The notes under the pieces were generated by a model. It saw nothing but the letters and a program-made list of their open reading frames with translations. It made no database searches and was not told where the DNA came from. From Clostridia bacterium (GTDB lineage: Bacteria > Bacillota > Clostridia > Christensenellales > UBA1242): DNA of 64,000 bases. The position numbers and the translations under genes were made by a program. The DNA is taken from contig JAFQTP010000003.1 of NCBI GenBank assembly GCA_017409005.1, positions 124,001 to 188,000 on the forward strand, given 5' to 3'. Of the stretch, positions 38,193 through 46,169 are shown piece by piece; the first letter of the stretch is position 1; each line of letters begins with the position of its first letter.

Positions 38193-39477
38193 TTTATTAG
38201 ATTATAATTTAACCGAACTTACAACCATTGTTGAAGGGCTTTCAGAACCAAAATTTAGAGCAAAACAGCTTTATAATGCCATTTTAAATGGTAAAAACTT
38301 TAACAATAACACAGTTTTAAATAAATCACTTTTAGAAAAATTAAAACAAAATGGTTATTTAATGCAAGCTGTTAAAATTAACAAAACTTTTAAATCAAAA
38401 GATAAAACCATTAAGTTTTTATATAAACTTTCCGACGAAAACCTTATCGAGGGTGTTTTAATGCAACATAGCTATGGTAAAACACTTTGCATTAGCACTC
38501 AAGTTGGCTGCAAAATGAATTGTTCGTTTTGTGCAAGTGGTTTAAAGTTTATTCGTAACTTAACTGCGGGCGAAATTTTAGGTCAAATTGTTGCTGTTAA
38601 CCAATTTTTAGGTGGAACTGTTTCCGAACGTGAAATTACAAACCTTGTTTTAATGGGCTCTGGTGAACCACTTGATAACTTTGATAATGTTGTTAAATTT
38701 TTAAAACTTGCAACTTCCGACGATGGCTTTAACTTTAGCGTTCGAAACATAACACTTTCAACTTGTGGCATTCCAAGTAAAATTGAAAAATTAGCCGATT
38801 TAGGGTTAAACATTAATCTTGCAATTTCGCTTCATGCACCAAACAACGAAATTCGAAAACAAATTATGCCTGTTGCTAAAAGTTTTTCTATTAATAGCGT
38901 TATTGAGGCAGCTAATCACTATTACACCATAACAAATCGTAAAATCTACATTGAATATACTTTAATTGATGGTGTTAACTCAACTCCGGCTCATGCAAGA
39001 GAACTTGCCGAATTACTTTCTGAACTTAACTGCCGTGTTAACCTAATTAGTTTAAACGAAGTTAAGGAACGTGGTTTAAAAGGTGTTAACGAAAACAAAA
39101 CCAACTTGTTTTTACGTGAACTTCTTAAATGTGGTGTAAGTGCAACAATTAGGCGTAGTTTGGGCGACGATGTAGATGGTGCTTGTGGTCAGCTTCGAAA
39201 CAAAGAACTTAGCGGTGAAAAATCAAAATTTGAGGTTTCAACCGAACAAGTTAAACGTGAAGTTACAAAGGATAAGTCTGTTAAATCTGGTTTGGAAAAA
39301 CGTGCCACTAACACTAAAACTCATCAAGCAAAAAATTCCAGTTCAAGTAAAACAACTAAATTTAATAAAACAACTCGTTCTAACGATAAATTTCAAAAAA
39401 GTTCTAAAATTCAACAAAATAATAAACAATCAAAATTTAAAAAATCTAACAAAGTAGGTAAGGGCAATTACAGGTAA
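38185..39477 (+). CDS. rlmN: Dual-specificity rRNA/tRNA m2A methyltransferase RlmN, with basic tail
   Basis: 430 residues. Radical SAM motif CKMNCSFC (Cys109, 113, 116); the catalytic Cys lies near residue 332 (DVDGACGQL). It methylates A2503 of 23S rRNA and A37 of tRNAs. Normal RlmN ends about residue 345; here about 90 more residues follow, rich in Lys, Ser, Asn, Thr and Gln and probably disordered. The tail overlaps the rsgA start region by 11 bp. The genes prpC and prkC, usual between rlmN and rsgA in Bacillus, are absent. Confidence 0.94.
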   Translation: MNNLLDYNLTELTTIVEGLSEPKFRAKQLYNAILNGKNFNNNTVLNKSLLEKLKQNGYLMQAVKINKTFKSKDKTIKFLYKLSDENLIEGVLMQHSYGKTLCISTQVGCKMNCSFCASGLKFIRNLTAGEILGQIVAVNQFLGGTVSEREITNLVLMGSGEPLDNFDNVVKFLKLATSDDGFNFSVRNITLSTCGIPSKIEKLADLGLNINLAISLHAPNNEIRKQIMPVAKSFSINSVIEAANHYYTITNRKIYIEYTLIDGVNSTPAHARELAELLSELNCRVNLISLNEVKERGLKGVNENKTNLFLRELLKCGVSATIRRSLGDDVDGACGQLRNKELSGEKSKFEVSTEQVKREVTKDKSVKSGLEKRATNTKTHQAKNSSSSKTTKFNKTTRSNDKFQKSSKIQQNNKQSKFKKSNKVGKGNYR

Positions 39478-40333
39478 AATAATTAAAGGCATTGCTAATC
39501 AATTTATTGTTTGGGCAGATGGCAAAAATTTTAATGCAGTTCCGCTTGGAAACCTAAAAAAACAAGGCAGATTGCTTGTGGGCGACAATGTTGAACTTAA
39601 AAAAGACGATTTTAGTAGTAACTATGTTATTACTAAAGTTTTGCCTCGCAAAAATGAAATTGTTAGGCCAAAAGTTACCAATATCGACCAACTTCTAATT
39701 GTTATTTCTGCTGTTCCTAAACCTGATTTGTATTTGGTTGATAAACTAATAGTTAATGCTATTTTAAACAACATTAAGCCAATTTTGGTGCTTAACAAAA
39801 CCGATTTACTTACTCAAACCGAAATTGACGAATATGTTTCTGAATTTTCGCCTGCTGTTGAACAAATTATTTTAACAAGTGCGTTAAACAATAAAAATAT
39901 ATCCGAATTAAAAGAAGTTTTAAAAAATAAAACAAGCGTGTTTGCAGGGCAAAGTGCTGTAGGAAAAAGTAGTTTATTAAATGCTATCGATAGTTCAATA
40001 AATCAAGCAACCAACATTCTTAGTAAAAAAGTTGAACGAGGCAAACACACAACTCGTGAATGCACAATTTTTGTATTAGACGAAAATATTTTAATTGCCG
40101 ACACACCTGGTTTTAGCATGCTTGAACTTAGTTTAAAACATTCCGAACTTGCATCATGCTATCCAGAATTTGCCGATTACACTTGCAAATTTACAAATTG
40201 TTCGCACACCAACGAACAACACTGCGGTGTTAAAAATGCTGTAGAAATTGGCGAGATAAACAAAAATCGTTATTTGCGTTACGTTGAACATTTTAAACAA
40301 TTAAAAACCAAGTGGGATAAACAATATGATTAA
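39467..40333 (+). CDS. rsgA: Ribosome small-subunit GTPase RsgA, AUU start
   Basis: Circularly permuted GTPase maturing the 30S subunit. From ATT at 39467 the frame reads ITGKIIKGIANQFIVW, the family's N-terminal OB-fold start, to give 288 residues. The only upstream in-frame stop is at 39455 and no ATG, GTG or TTG lies between; the first TTG (39572) would delete the first OB strands. AGGTAAGGG lies just before the ATT. Then NKTD, GQSAVGKSSLLN, DTPGF and the zinc finger CKFTNCSHTNEQHC follow. It overlaps rlmN by 11 bp and rpe by 8 bp. Confidence 0.88.
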   Translation: MTGKIIKGIANQFIVWADGKNFNAVPLGNLKKQGRLLVGDNVELKKDDFSSNYVITKVLPRKNEIVRPKVTNIDQLLIVISAVPKPDLYLVDKLIVNAILNNIKPILVLNKTDLLTQTEIDEYVSEFSPAVEQIILTSALNNKNISELKEVLKNKTSVFAGQSAVGKSSLLNAIDSSINQATNILSKKVERGKHTTRECTIFVLDENILIADTPGFSMLELSLKHSELASCYPEFADYTCKFTNCSHTNEQHCGVKNAVEIGEINKNRYLRYVEHFKQLKTKWDKQYD

Positions 40334-40991
40334 AATTGCTCCATCAACAAATCCTGAAAAGGAAGAAAATTTAATAGAATATGTTAAAAGTTTAGAGGCT
40401 GCAGGTGCCGATTATTTGCATTGCGACGTTATGGATGGAAAGTTTGTTGAGGCAACATGCTTATCAAGCCAAAAACTATTGGAAGTAAGCCAAAATAGTT
40501 CAATTTTGCTAGATGTTCATTTAATGGTTGCAAACCCAATTCAAGTGTTTGAAAACTATTTAAAAGCAAAGCCAAGCATTGTAACTGTGCATTACGAAAG
40601 TTTTTCTAATGCTCAAAACTTGGTTTATATGCTTCAAGAAATTAAAAAACGTAAAATAATGGTTGGTTTAAGCATTAAACCACAAACCAAAATTAGAGAT
40701 ATCGAGCCATATTTGCCGCTTGTAGATTTGGTTTTAATTATGAGTGTAGAGCCAGGTAAAAGCGGACAAACATTCATCGATAATTCGCTTAACAAAATTG
40801 CCGAACTTAAAAATGTTTGCGAGGCTAGGGAATATAACATAAAAATAGAAGTTGATGGTGGCATAACACTTAACAATGTTAAGGCGGTTGCCGATGCCGG
40901 CGCAAATATTGTTGTAATGGGTAGTGCGGTTTATAAAGCCGAAAATAAAGCCGAATTTTTACAAAATGTGAGGGCAAAAGTTAATGGCTAA
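40326..40991 (+). CDS. rpe: Ribulose-phosphate 3-epimerase
   Basis: 221 residues, TIM barrel of the pentose phosphate pathway interconverting ribulose-5-P and xylulose-5-P. IAPSTN at the start, HCDVMDGKFV (metal ligands), DVHLMV, MSVEPGKSGQTF and EVDGGI are all present. Coupled to rsgA and the next gene by 8-bp overlaps of the ATGNNTAA form. Confidence 0.96.
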   Translation: MIKIAPSTNPEKEENLIEYVKSLEAAGADYLHCDVMDGKFVEATCLSSQKLLEVSQNSSILLDVHLMVANPIQVFENYLKAKPSIVTVHYESFSNAQNLVYMLQEIKKRKIMVGLSIKPQTKIRDIEPYLPLVDLVLIMSVEPGKSGQTFIDNSLNKIAELKNVCEAREYNIKIEVDGGITLNNVKAVADAGANIVVMGSAVYKAENKAEFLQNVRAKVNG

Positions 40992-41754
40992 AGTTTTTAA
41001 GAAAATAAAAGAATATTTTAGCGAGTGGAATTGGTTTGAACTAACATTTATAATTGTTTTTGAACTAGCTTTTATTGTTTTAGGAATTGTTTTAAAACAG
41101 TCATTCTTTTCGTGTTTATATTCAATAGCAATTTTGCTAGGCGCTTTCTTTTTAGCAAAAGGGAAATGGTATGCATACATTTTTTGTATTTTAGGTATTT
41201 TAAACTATGTTTATTTATCTTTTACCGAAATGTATTATGCCGAAGCTGTTTGGCATCTTTGTTTCACTGTTCCAATGTATGTGGTTAGCATGATTCAGTG
41301 GTTTAAACACCAACAAGGCAAAGAAGTTAAAATTCGTCGCATCACAAAATTAGAAACAATTTTATTCATTTTAGGTGTTATTATTTTGTGCGTTTTAATT
41401 TGGCTTGTTTTAACACTAATTGAAGCACCTCAGGCATTAACAAGTGCGTTAGCGGTTACTTTTTCAGCAATGGCAAATTATTTAGCAATGCGTAGAAGCG
41501 ATTGGTCGTTTGTTGCATATTGCTTCGATGATGTGTTTGTAATAGTTCTTTGGTTAATTCCTGTAATTCAAGGCGAAACAGCCGTGTTTAATGTAATGCT
41601 TACAATGTTTGCATTTTTAATTAACGACACTTATGGCTTAATTAATTGGAGCCGAATTAAGCGTAAGCAGTCAATGCTAGATAGTGAGAAAGCTGAAGTT
41701 TCTAAATCTCAGTTAGAACAACCATCAGAAACACAACAAATAAAAAATGATTAA
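40984..41754 (+). CDS. PnuC-family vitamin transporter
   Basis: 256 residues with about seven membrane helices. A Trp-rich N-terminal helix (WNWFELTFI), the YAEAVWHLCFTVPMYV segment, the FDDVFVIVLWL helix and the NDTYGLINWSRIKRKQ end match PnuC-type facilitators, which carry nicotinamide riboside (PnuC), thiamine (PnuT) or riboflavin (PnuX). In Bacillus this slot after rpe is held by thiN (thiamine pyrophosphokinase), so thiamine is a reasonable guess. The substrate is unproven. No riboswitch is evident. Last gene of the priA operon. Confidence 0.82.
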   Translation: MAKVFKKIKEYFSEWNWFELTFIIVFELAFIVLGIVLKQSFFSCLYSIAILLGAFFLAKGKWYAYIFCILGILNYVYLSFTEMYYAEAVWHLCFTVPMYVVSMIQWFKHQQGKEVKIRRITKLETILFILGVIILCVLIWLVLTLIEAPQALTSALAVTFSAMANYLAMRRSDWSFVAYCFDDVFVIVLWLIPVIQGETAVFNVMLTMFAFLINDTYGLINWSRIKRKQSMLDSEKAEVSKSQLEQPSETQQIKND

Positions 41755-41760
41755 AAAAAT

Positions 41761-41790
41761 AAAGAATATGCCTAAACATATTCTTTTTTT
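41761..41790 (+). terminator. Terminator of the priA-pnuC operon
   Basis: AAAGAATATG/CATATTCTTT stem with CCTAAA loop and T-run. Confidence 0.9.
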
Positions 41791-41847
41791 AACCTAAAAT
41801 ATTAATTATTCATATAATTTATAAAAACCTTTTGGGAGGTAACTTAT

Positions 41848-41925
41848 TTGAAAATTTATTGCATTAAATGTCCAAAATTTTTAAGCCCACTTCTAAAACT
41901 TATCTTTAGAAAAAGTCTATCATAA
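41848..41925 (+). CDS. spoVM: Stage V sporulation protein M (SpoVM)
   Basis: 25-codon ORF starting at TTG, with a strong GGGAGGT 8 bp upstream. The peptide begins MKIYCIKCPKFLS, matching B. subtilis SpoVM (26 residues, MKFYTIKLPKFLG...) at the N-terminal half, including Pro9 and the PKFL core, followed by a hydrophobic and basic amphipathic end. SpoVM marks the convex forespore membrane and anchors SpoIVA to start coat assembly. Its place, after rpe plus one gene and before rpmB-yloU-yloV, is exactly the Bacillus order. Standard minimum-length gene callers would miss it. Confidence 0.88.
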   Translation: MKIYCIKCPKFLSPLLKLIFRKSLS

Positions 41926-41955
41926 TTTAACCTATATTTAAAATAGGGTAAACAA

Positions 41956-41990
41956 TAAAAAAAAGGAGGTTATGCTCCTTATTTTTTAAT
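41956..41990 (-). terminator. Bidirectional terminator between spoVM and rpmB
   Basis: AAGGAG (41963-41968) and CTCCTT (41975-41980) with a six-base loop; T-runs on both strands. Confidence 0.85.
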
Positions 41991-42175
41991 TAGTTACCTT
42001 TTTTTAATGTTTTTAGGCATCTTGTGCAAATGTATTGTTGTTCAGGTTTGCCATCAACTTCAATAGCTTTCTTTTGTAGGTTTGCACTCCATGTGCGTTT
42101 AGTTGCAATATGAGAATGGCTTACTGTGTTGCCTGAAACTTTACCTTTTCCACAAATATAACATACTCTTGGCAT
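41990..42175 (-). CDS. rpmB: 50S ribosomal protein L28
   Basis: 61 residues: begins MPRVCYICGKG, then HSHIATKRTWSANLQKK, and ends with the CTRCLK pair. Two CxxC pairs mark the zinc-binding form of L28. It is minus-strand, between spoVM and yloU, as in Bacillus. TTATTATGCC-type leader with GGAGG (reverse of CCTCC at 42181-42185). Confidence 0.95.
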   Translation of the reverse strand: MPRVCYICGKGKVSGNTVSHSHIATKRTWSANLQKKAIEVDGKPEQQYICTRCLKTLKKGN

Positions 42176-42207
42176 AATAACCTCCGTTCAAATTTAAACT
42201 GCAATGT

Positions 42208-42236
42208 ATTATAACAAATAAAGTTATAATGTGCAA
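42208..42236 (-). promoter_or_regulatory. Promoter of rpmB
   Basis: On the minus strand TTGCAC, 17 bp, TATAAT (complement of 42231-42236 and 42208-42213). Confidence 0.75.
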
Positions 42237-42455
42237 CCATATTTTTTAAAAAAAATTACAATTAACCTCAAATGTCAGTTTTTTTGGCTCGTAAAATAGG
42301 CAAAGTTTACAAAAGTTAATAATTTTGTTTACTTTTTTAACACCTTATTGTAATATATAATAAGTATGTGGAGAGTTGTCCGCATATAATTTTACCTATG
42401 TAATTAATATGATATATATTAGTTATATTTACTAAGTTATTATAAAGGAGAAAAC

Positions 42456-42812
42456 ATGTCAGTTAAAACAAGTAATGCCTATGGTAATATAACCATTTCA
42501 AACGAAGCCATTGCCATTGTAACAGGCTACATTGCTCGCGATTGCTATGGTGTTGTAGATTTGGTTAATCAAAAATTAACTGATAGTTTTTCAGGCTTAT
42601 TTACTAAAAAACAAAAAACTTTAAGTAAAGGTATCAAAATTTTAACGGTTAATAACCGCATTTATGTGGACCTTTATGTTGTGTTAAAGTATGGTGTTTC
42701 TATTGGTGCTGTTGCCGATAGTTTAAAAAAATCAGTAAAATATGGTTTAGAGCAGTTCACAGGAATGATTATCGACTCAGTAAACGTTAACGTTGTTGGC
42801 GTTAGAGTTTAG
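42456..42812 (+). CDS. yloU: Asp23/Gls24-family envelope stress protein (YloU)
   Basis: 118 residues, the Asp23 domain alone: ISNEAIAIVTGYIARDCYGVV, then VDLYVVLKYGVSI and a C-terminal GMIIDSVNVNVVGV strand. Function is poorly defined; members are often membrane-associated. AAAGGAG precedes the ATG. The leader holds an 8-pair hairpin (TATGTGGA/TCCGCATA, 42365-42386). Co-transcribed with yloV, 46 bp downstream. Confidence 0.92.
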   Translation: MSVKTSNAYGNITISNEAIAIVTGYIARDCYGVVDLVNQKLTDSFSGLFTKKQKTLSKGIKILTVNNRIYVDLYVVLKYGVSIGAVADSLKKSVKYGLEQFTGMIIDSVNVNVVGVRV

Positions 42813-42858
42813 TAGTTATTGTTGCTGTGTTTTTTTCGTGTTTTAAAAGGAGTTATTA

Positions 42859-44517
42859 ATGCAAAAGACTATTAGTAGCACTCTGTTTAAGAAAATGGTT
42901 ATTGCAGGTGCTAAAGTTTTAGAAAATAATAAAAAATTTGTAGATTCACTTAATGTTTTCCCAGTTCCAGATGGCGACACTGGCACAAACATGAGTTTAA
43001 CATTTAACAGTGCAGTTAAGGAAATTAACAGCTGTCCCGACAGTTCTTTTTTGGCAGTTTCACAATCGCTAAGTAAAGGTGCATTGCGTGGTGCAAGAGG
43101 AAACTCTGGTGTAATTCTTTCTCAAATTTTAAAAGGTATTGCAACCGAAGTTGGAAAAGTTGAGGGCGAGTTAACAACCAAAATTTTTGCTAAGGCACTT
43201 AACGAAGGTGCAACTGTTGCATATAAAGCCGTAACAGTTCCTAAAGAGGGCACAATTTTAACAGTTATTCGTGTTATTGCCGAAACAGCACTTAAAGCTT
43301 GCAAAAAGGTTAGCGACTTCGAACAATTCTTTGAAATTATTTTAGCCGATGGTGAAGCGATTTTACAACAAACCCCAGAAATGCTTCCAGTTCTTAAAAA
43401 GGCTGGTGTTGTAGATGCTGGTGGACGTGGCTTAATGGTAATTTTTACCGGAATGCAAAAAATGCTTTTAGGCGAAGATATTGATATTAACATCGAAGAA
43501 ACAACTCAATCAACCCAAACCGAAACCGAGTCTTCCGATTCTAACGATTTTATTATTAATCTAGATAATTTAGGCGACATTGAATTTGCTTATTGCACCG
43601 AGTTTATGGTTTCTCACATGAAAAAGAAAACCACCGTTTCCGATATTGATAAACTTCGTGAAAGTTTAATGAATATTGGTGATTCAGTTGTTTGTATTGG
43701 CGATTTAGAGTTGGTTAAAGTTCACGTTCACACAAACGAACCTAACATTGCTTTAGGTTATGCACTTGAACTTGGCGAAATTATTAACATTAAAATTGAA
43801 AACATGGTTGAACAAAACCGCGAACTTAAACGTATGCGCACTCAACAACAAGCAAACCTAAAACAATTTGGTATGGTTGCTGTTGCTCCTGGCGATGGTA
43901 TTGCCGGTGTGTTCCGCGATATTTTAGTAGATGGAATTATTGAGGGTGGACAAACAATGAACCCTAGTGCCGACGACATTGCAAAAGCTTGCGATAAAGT
44001 TCAAGCTAAAGAAATTTTTGTTTTACCAAACAACAAAAACATTATTTTTGCAGCCGAACAAGCAAAAGAACTTACAACTAAAATTATTCACGTTATTCCA
44101 ACAAAATCTGTTCCAGAAGGAGTTTCTGCAGCACTTGCATTCAACCCAGATGCATCAAGCCAAGAAAACGTTGAAAACATGACAAGCAGTAAACAAAACG
44201 TTAAAGCTGCATCAGTAACATATGCTGTTAGAACCACACATATGGATGGTTTCGACCTTAACCAAGGCGATATTATTGGTCTAGACGATTCTAACATTTT
44301 AGCAAAAGGATTGCTTGTTAACGACACAACCATGGATTTAATTGAAAAAGTTAAAACCGACGATGTTGTTAACATTACATTATTCTATGGTAAAGATTTA
44401 AAACAAGAAGAGGCCGAAGCATTACAAGCAAAACTAGAAGAAAAATATCCTGATTGCGATATTACACTTCTATCTGGCGGACAACCTGTTTATTACTATA
44501 TTATTAGTTTAGAATAA
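42859..44517 (+). CDS. yloV: DAK2-domain protein YloV (FakA-like fatty acid kinase)
   Basis: 552 residues. N-terminal DhaL/DAK2 nucleotide-binding domain with NVFPVPDGDTGTNM (Asp cluster for Mg-ATP, about 28-41), GARGNSGVILSQ and VDAGGRG; a central and a C-terminal domain of the FakA family follow. Family members phosphorylate fatty acids held by a DegV/FakB protein for incorporation into phospholipid; no FakB lies in this window. AAAAGGAG precedes the ATG. In Bacillus recG follows downstream; here a terminator and tRNAs do. Confidence 0.9.
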   Translation: MQKTISSTLFKKMVIAGAKVLENNKKFVDSLNVFPVPDGDTGTNMSLTFNSAVKEINSCPDSSFLAVSQSLSKGALRGARGNSGVILSQILKGIATEVGKVEGELTTKIFAKALNEGATVAYKAVTVPKEGTILTVIRVIAETALKACKKVSDFEQFFEIILADGEAILQQTPEMLPVLKKAGVVDAGGRGLMVIFTGMQKMLLGEDIDINIEETTQSTQTETESSDSNDFIINLDNLGDIEFAYCTEFMVSHMKKKTTVSDIDKLRESLMNIGDSVVCIGDLELVKVHVHTNEPNIALGYALELGEIINIKIENMVEQNRELKRMRTQQQANLKQFGMVAVAPGDGIAGVFRDILVDGIIEGGQTMNPSADDIAKACDKVQAKEIFVLPNNKNIIFAAEQAKELTTKIIHVIPTKSVPEGVSAALAFNPDASSQENVENMTSSKQNVKAASVTYAVRTTHMDGFDLNQGDIIGLDDSNILAKGLLVNDTTMDLIEKVKTDDVVNITLFYGKDLKQEEAEALQAKLEEKYPDCDITLLSGGQPVYYYIISLE

Positions 44518-44541
44518 TAAAAACTCCAATTTAAAACACAC

Positions 44542-44572
44542 AAAACCTAGCAGAATTTGCTAGGTTTTTTAA
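44542..44572 (+). terminator. Terminator of yloU-yloV
   Basis: AAAACCTAGCA/TGCTAGGTTTT stem with GAATT loop. Confidence 0.92.
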
Positions 44573-44693
44573 ATTTATATTAAATTTTCATAAAATTATT
44601 GGTAGCAAAAAGCCCTAAATAAAGCATATATTTTAATATATAAAATTTTTTTAAAATATTTCAAAAAAATATTAATTTTTTTAGTAAAAAGTG

Positions 44694-44722
44694 TTGCATT
44701 TTTTTTAATACTTTGGTATATT
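44694..44722 (+). promoter_or_regulatory. Promoter of the tRNA cluster
   Basis: TTGCAT (44694-44699), 17 bp, TATATT (44717-44722). The stretch 44573-44784 otherwise shows only AT-rich sequence. Confidence 0.7.
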
Positions 44723-44784
44723 ATAAGAGCGTTAATCAAAACAAATTGTTTGGCGCAACATCATTGCAAATAATATTTTTATGT

Positions 44785-44860
44785 GGGAGTTTAGCTCAGT
44801 TGGGAGAGCATCTGCCTTACAAGCAGGAGGTCATAGGTTCGAGCCCTATAACTCCCACCA
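44785..44860 (+). tRNA. tRNA-Val (anticodon TAC)
   Basis: Acceptor GGGAGTT/AACTCCC, D arm TAGCTCAGTTGG, anticodon loop CTTACAA, T arm GGTTCGAGCC, encoded CCA. Confidence 0.97.
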
Positions 44861-44881
44861 TTTATTTGTAATGATATTTAT

Positions 44882-44956
44882 GCGGGGGTGGCTCAGCGGT
44901 AGAGCGTCGCCTTGCCAAGGCGAATGTCGCGGGTTCAAATCCCGTCCTCCGCTCCA
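44882..44956 (+). tRNA. tRNA-Gly (anticodon GCC)
   Basis: Acceptor GCGGGGG/CCTCCGC (one G-T), anticodon loop TTGCCAA, T loop GGTTCAAATCC, encoded CCA. Confidence 0.97.
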
Positions 44957-45006
44957 TTAAATTACATAGGATAGCCGATTAGGTTCGTAAGCGTTTAAAG
45001 TTTTAT

Positions 45007-45081
45007 GGCACCGTAGCCAAGCGGTAAGGCCAAGGTCTGCAAAACCTTTATGCTCCAGTTCGAATCTGGACGGTGCCTCCA
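45007..45081 (+). tRNA. tRNA-Cys (anticodon GCA)
   Basis: Acceptor GGCACCG/CGGTGCC, anticodon loop CTGCAAA, T loop AGTTCGAATCT, encoded CCA. Confidence 0.97.
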
Positions 45082-45089
45082 ATAATTAT

Positions 45090-45176
45090 GCCGAAGTGGC
45101 GGAATAGGCAGACGCACAGGACTTAAAATCCTGCGATAGCAATATCGTACCGGTTCAAGTCCGGTCTTCGGCACCA
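45090..45176 (+). tRNA. tRNA-Leu (anticodon TAA)
   Basis: Acceptor GCCGAAG/CTTCGGC, anticodon loop CTTAAAA, long variable arm typical of Leu, T loop GGTTCAAGTCC, encoded CCA. Confidence 0.97.
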
Positions 45177-45180
45177 AAAG

Positions 45181-45210
45181 AGATAGCAGTTTATGCTATC
45201 TTTTTTTATT
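45181..45210 (+). terminator. Terminator of the tRNA cluster
   Basis: AGATAGCA/TGCTATCT stem with GTTTA loop and T7 tail. Confidence 0.92.
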
Positions 45211-45280
45211 TTTTTGCTTATAGCAAACACTTTAGCCAATCTGTTAGTGATATTCACAACCATTTATTTAATTTTTTATT

Positions 45281-45307
45281 TACTACTGTGATATACTAAA
45301 AGTAGTA
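45281..45307. promoter_or_regulatory. Candidate operator over the SDR promoter
   Basis: TACTACT (45281-45287) and AGTAGTA (45301-45307) form a perfect inverted repeat around TATACT (45292-45297), a likely -10. A repressor site is plausible; the regulator is unknown. Confidence 0.45.
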
Positions 45308-45330
45308 ATTCAAAATCTAGGAGGTAAAAT

Positions 45331-46122
45331 ATGGATTTAGGGTTAAAAAACAGAGTTGTAATTGTTACAGGGGCTGCTTCTGGCATTGGCAGAGCAATTG
45401 CTGTGGCATATGCAAACGAGGGTGCTAAACTTGCACTAGCCGATATTAATTTAGATGGTTTAAAATCGCTTAAACAAGAATTAAAACAAGCCGATATTTA
45501 TATCGAAAAAGTTGATATCACAAATGCAGATGCTTGCAAAACATTTGTAAATAATGTTGCTAAAACTTTTGGTAAAATTGATGTTTTAGTAAACAATGCT
45601 GGAACAGCAAAAATGGGTGATATGGAAACATTCCCAGAAGAACTTTTCCGTAGCCACGCCGAACTTATGATGTATGCTCCGGTTCGTTTAACAAACTTAT
45701 GTATTCCGCATTTCAAGAAAAATGGTTGGGGTAGTGTTGTAAACACAGCGTCAATTTTTGGTAAACAACCTGGTGGTTTAATTAGTTACGATACAATTAA
45801 AGCTGCCGATATTATGATTACTAAAGATTATTCTACTTATTGCGCACCATTTAATGTTAACGTTAATGCTGTTTGTCCTGGTCCGGTAGATACTCCTCTT
45901 TGGCATGCCGATGGTCAACTTGGCGACCAACTTGCAGGTGCAACTGGCATGGAAAAAGACGCTGCTATCGATTGGTTTGCAAAAGCAAACATTCCTATGG
46001 GCAGATATGCTAAAGCTGAAGAAATTGCAAGTGCAGTTGTGTTCCTATCAAGCGTTCCTGCACACTACATTACAGGTGTTGCATTAAATGTTGATGGTGG
46101 CATGGTTAAAAGTTTAATTTAA
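45331..46122 (+). CDS. SDR-family oxidoreductase
   Basis: 263 residues, classical short-chain dehydrogenase. Cofactor motif TGAASGIG (13-20), NNAG near 89, catalytic Ser in NTASIF, Tyr-x3-Lys in SYDTIK (about 153-157), and the terminal GVALNVDGG. An Asp after strand 2 (ADINLDG) favours NAD. The substrate cannot be told; such proteins often act on 3-hydroxyacyl, sugar or steroid alcohols. AGGAGG precedes the ATG; single-gene unit. Confidence 0.9.
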   Translation: MDLGLKNRVVIVTGAASGIGRAIAVAYANEGAKLALADINLDGLKSLKQELKQADIYIEKVDITNADACKTFVNNVAKTFGKIDVLVNNAGTAKMGDMETFPEELFRSHAELMMYAPVRLTNLCIPHFKKNGWGSVVNTASIFGKQPGGLISYDTIKAADIMITKDYSTYCAPFNVNVNAVCPGPVDTPLWHADGQLGDQLAGATGMEKDAAIDWFAKANIPMGRYAKAEEIASAVVFLSSVPAHYITGVALNVDGGMVKSLI

Positions 46123-46132
46123 TAAACTTAAC

Positions 46133-46164
46133 AAAAAAGAACGGAATGTTCCGTTCTTTTTTTT
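46133..46164 (+). terminator. Bidirectional terminator between the SDR and Nudix genes
   Basis: AAAAGAACGGAA/TTCCGTTCTTTT with T-runs on both strands. Confidence 0.9.
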
Positions 46165-46169
46165 ATTTG

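Noticed and set aside
39572..40333. rsgA starting at TTG 39572
   Set aside because: It would delete about 35 conserved N-terminal OB-fold residues that are encoded in frame upstream.
44995..45177. Minus-strand ORF of 60 codons
   Set aside because: It runs antisense through two tRNA genes; open only by chance.
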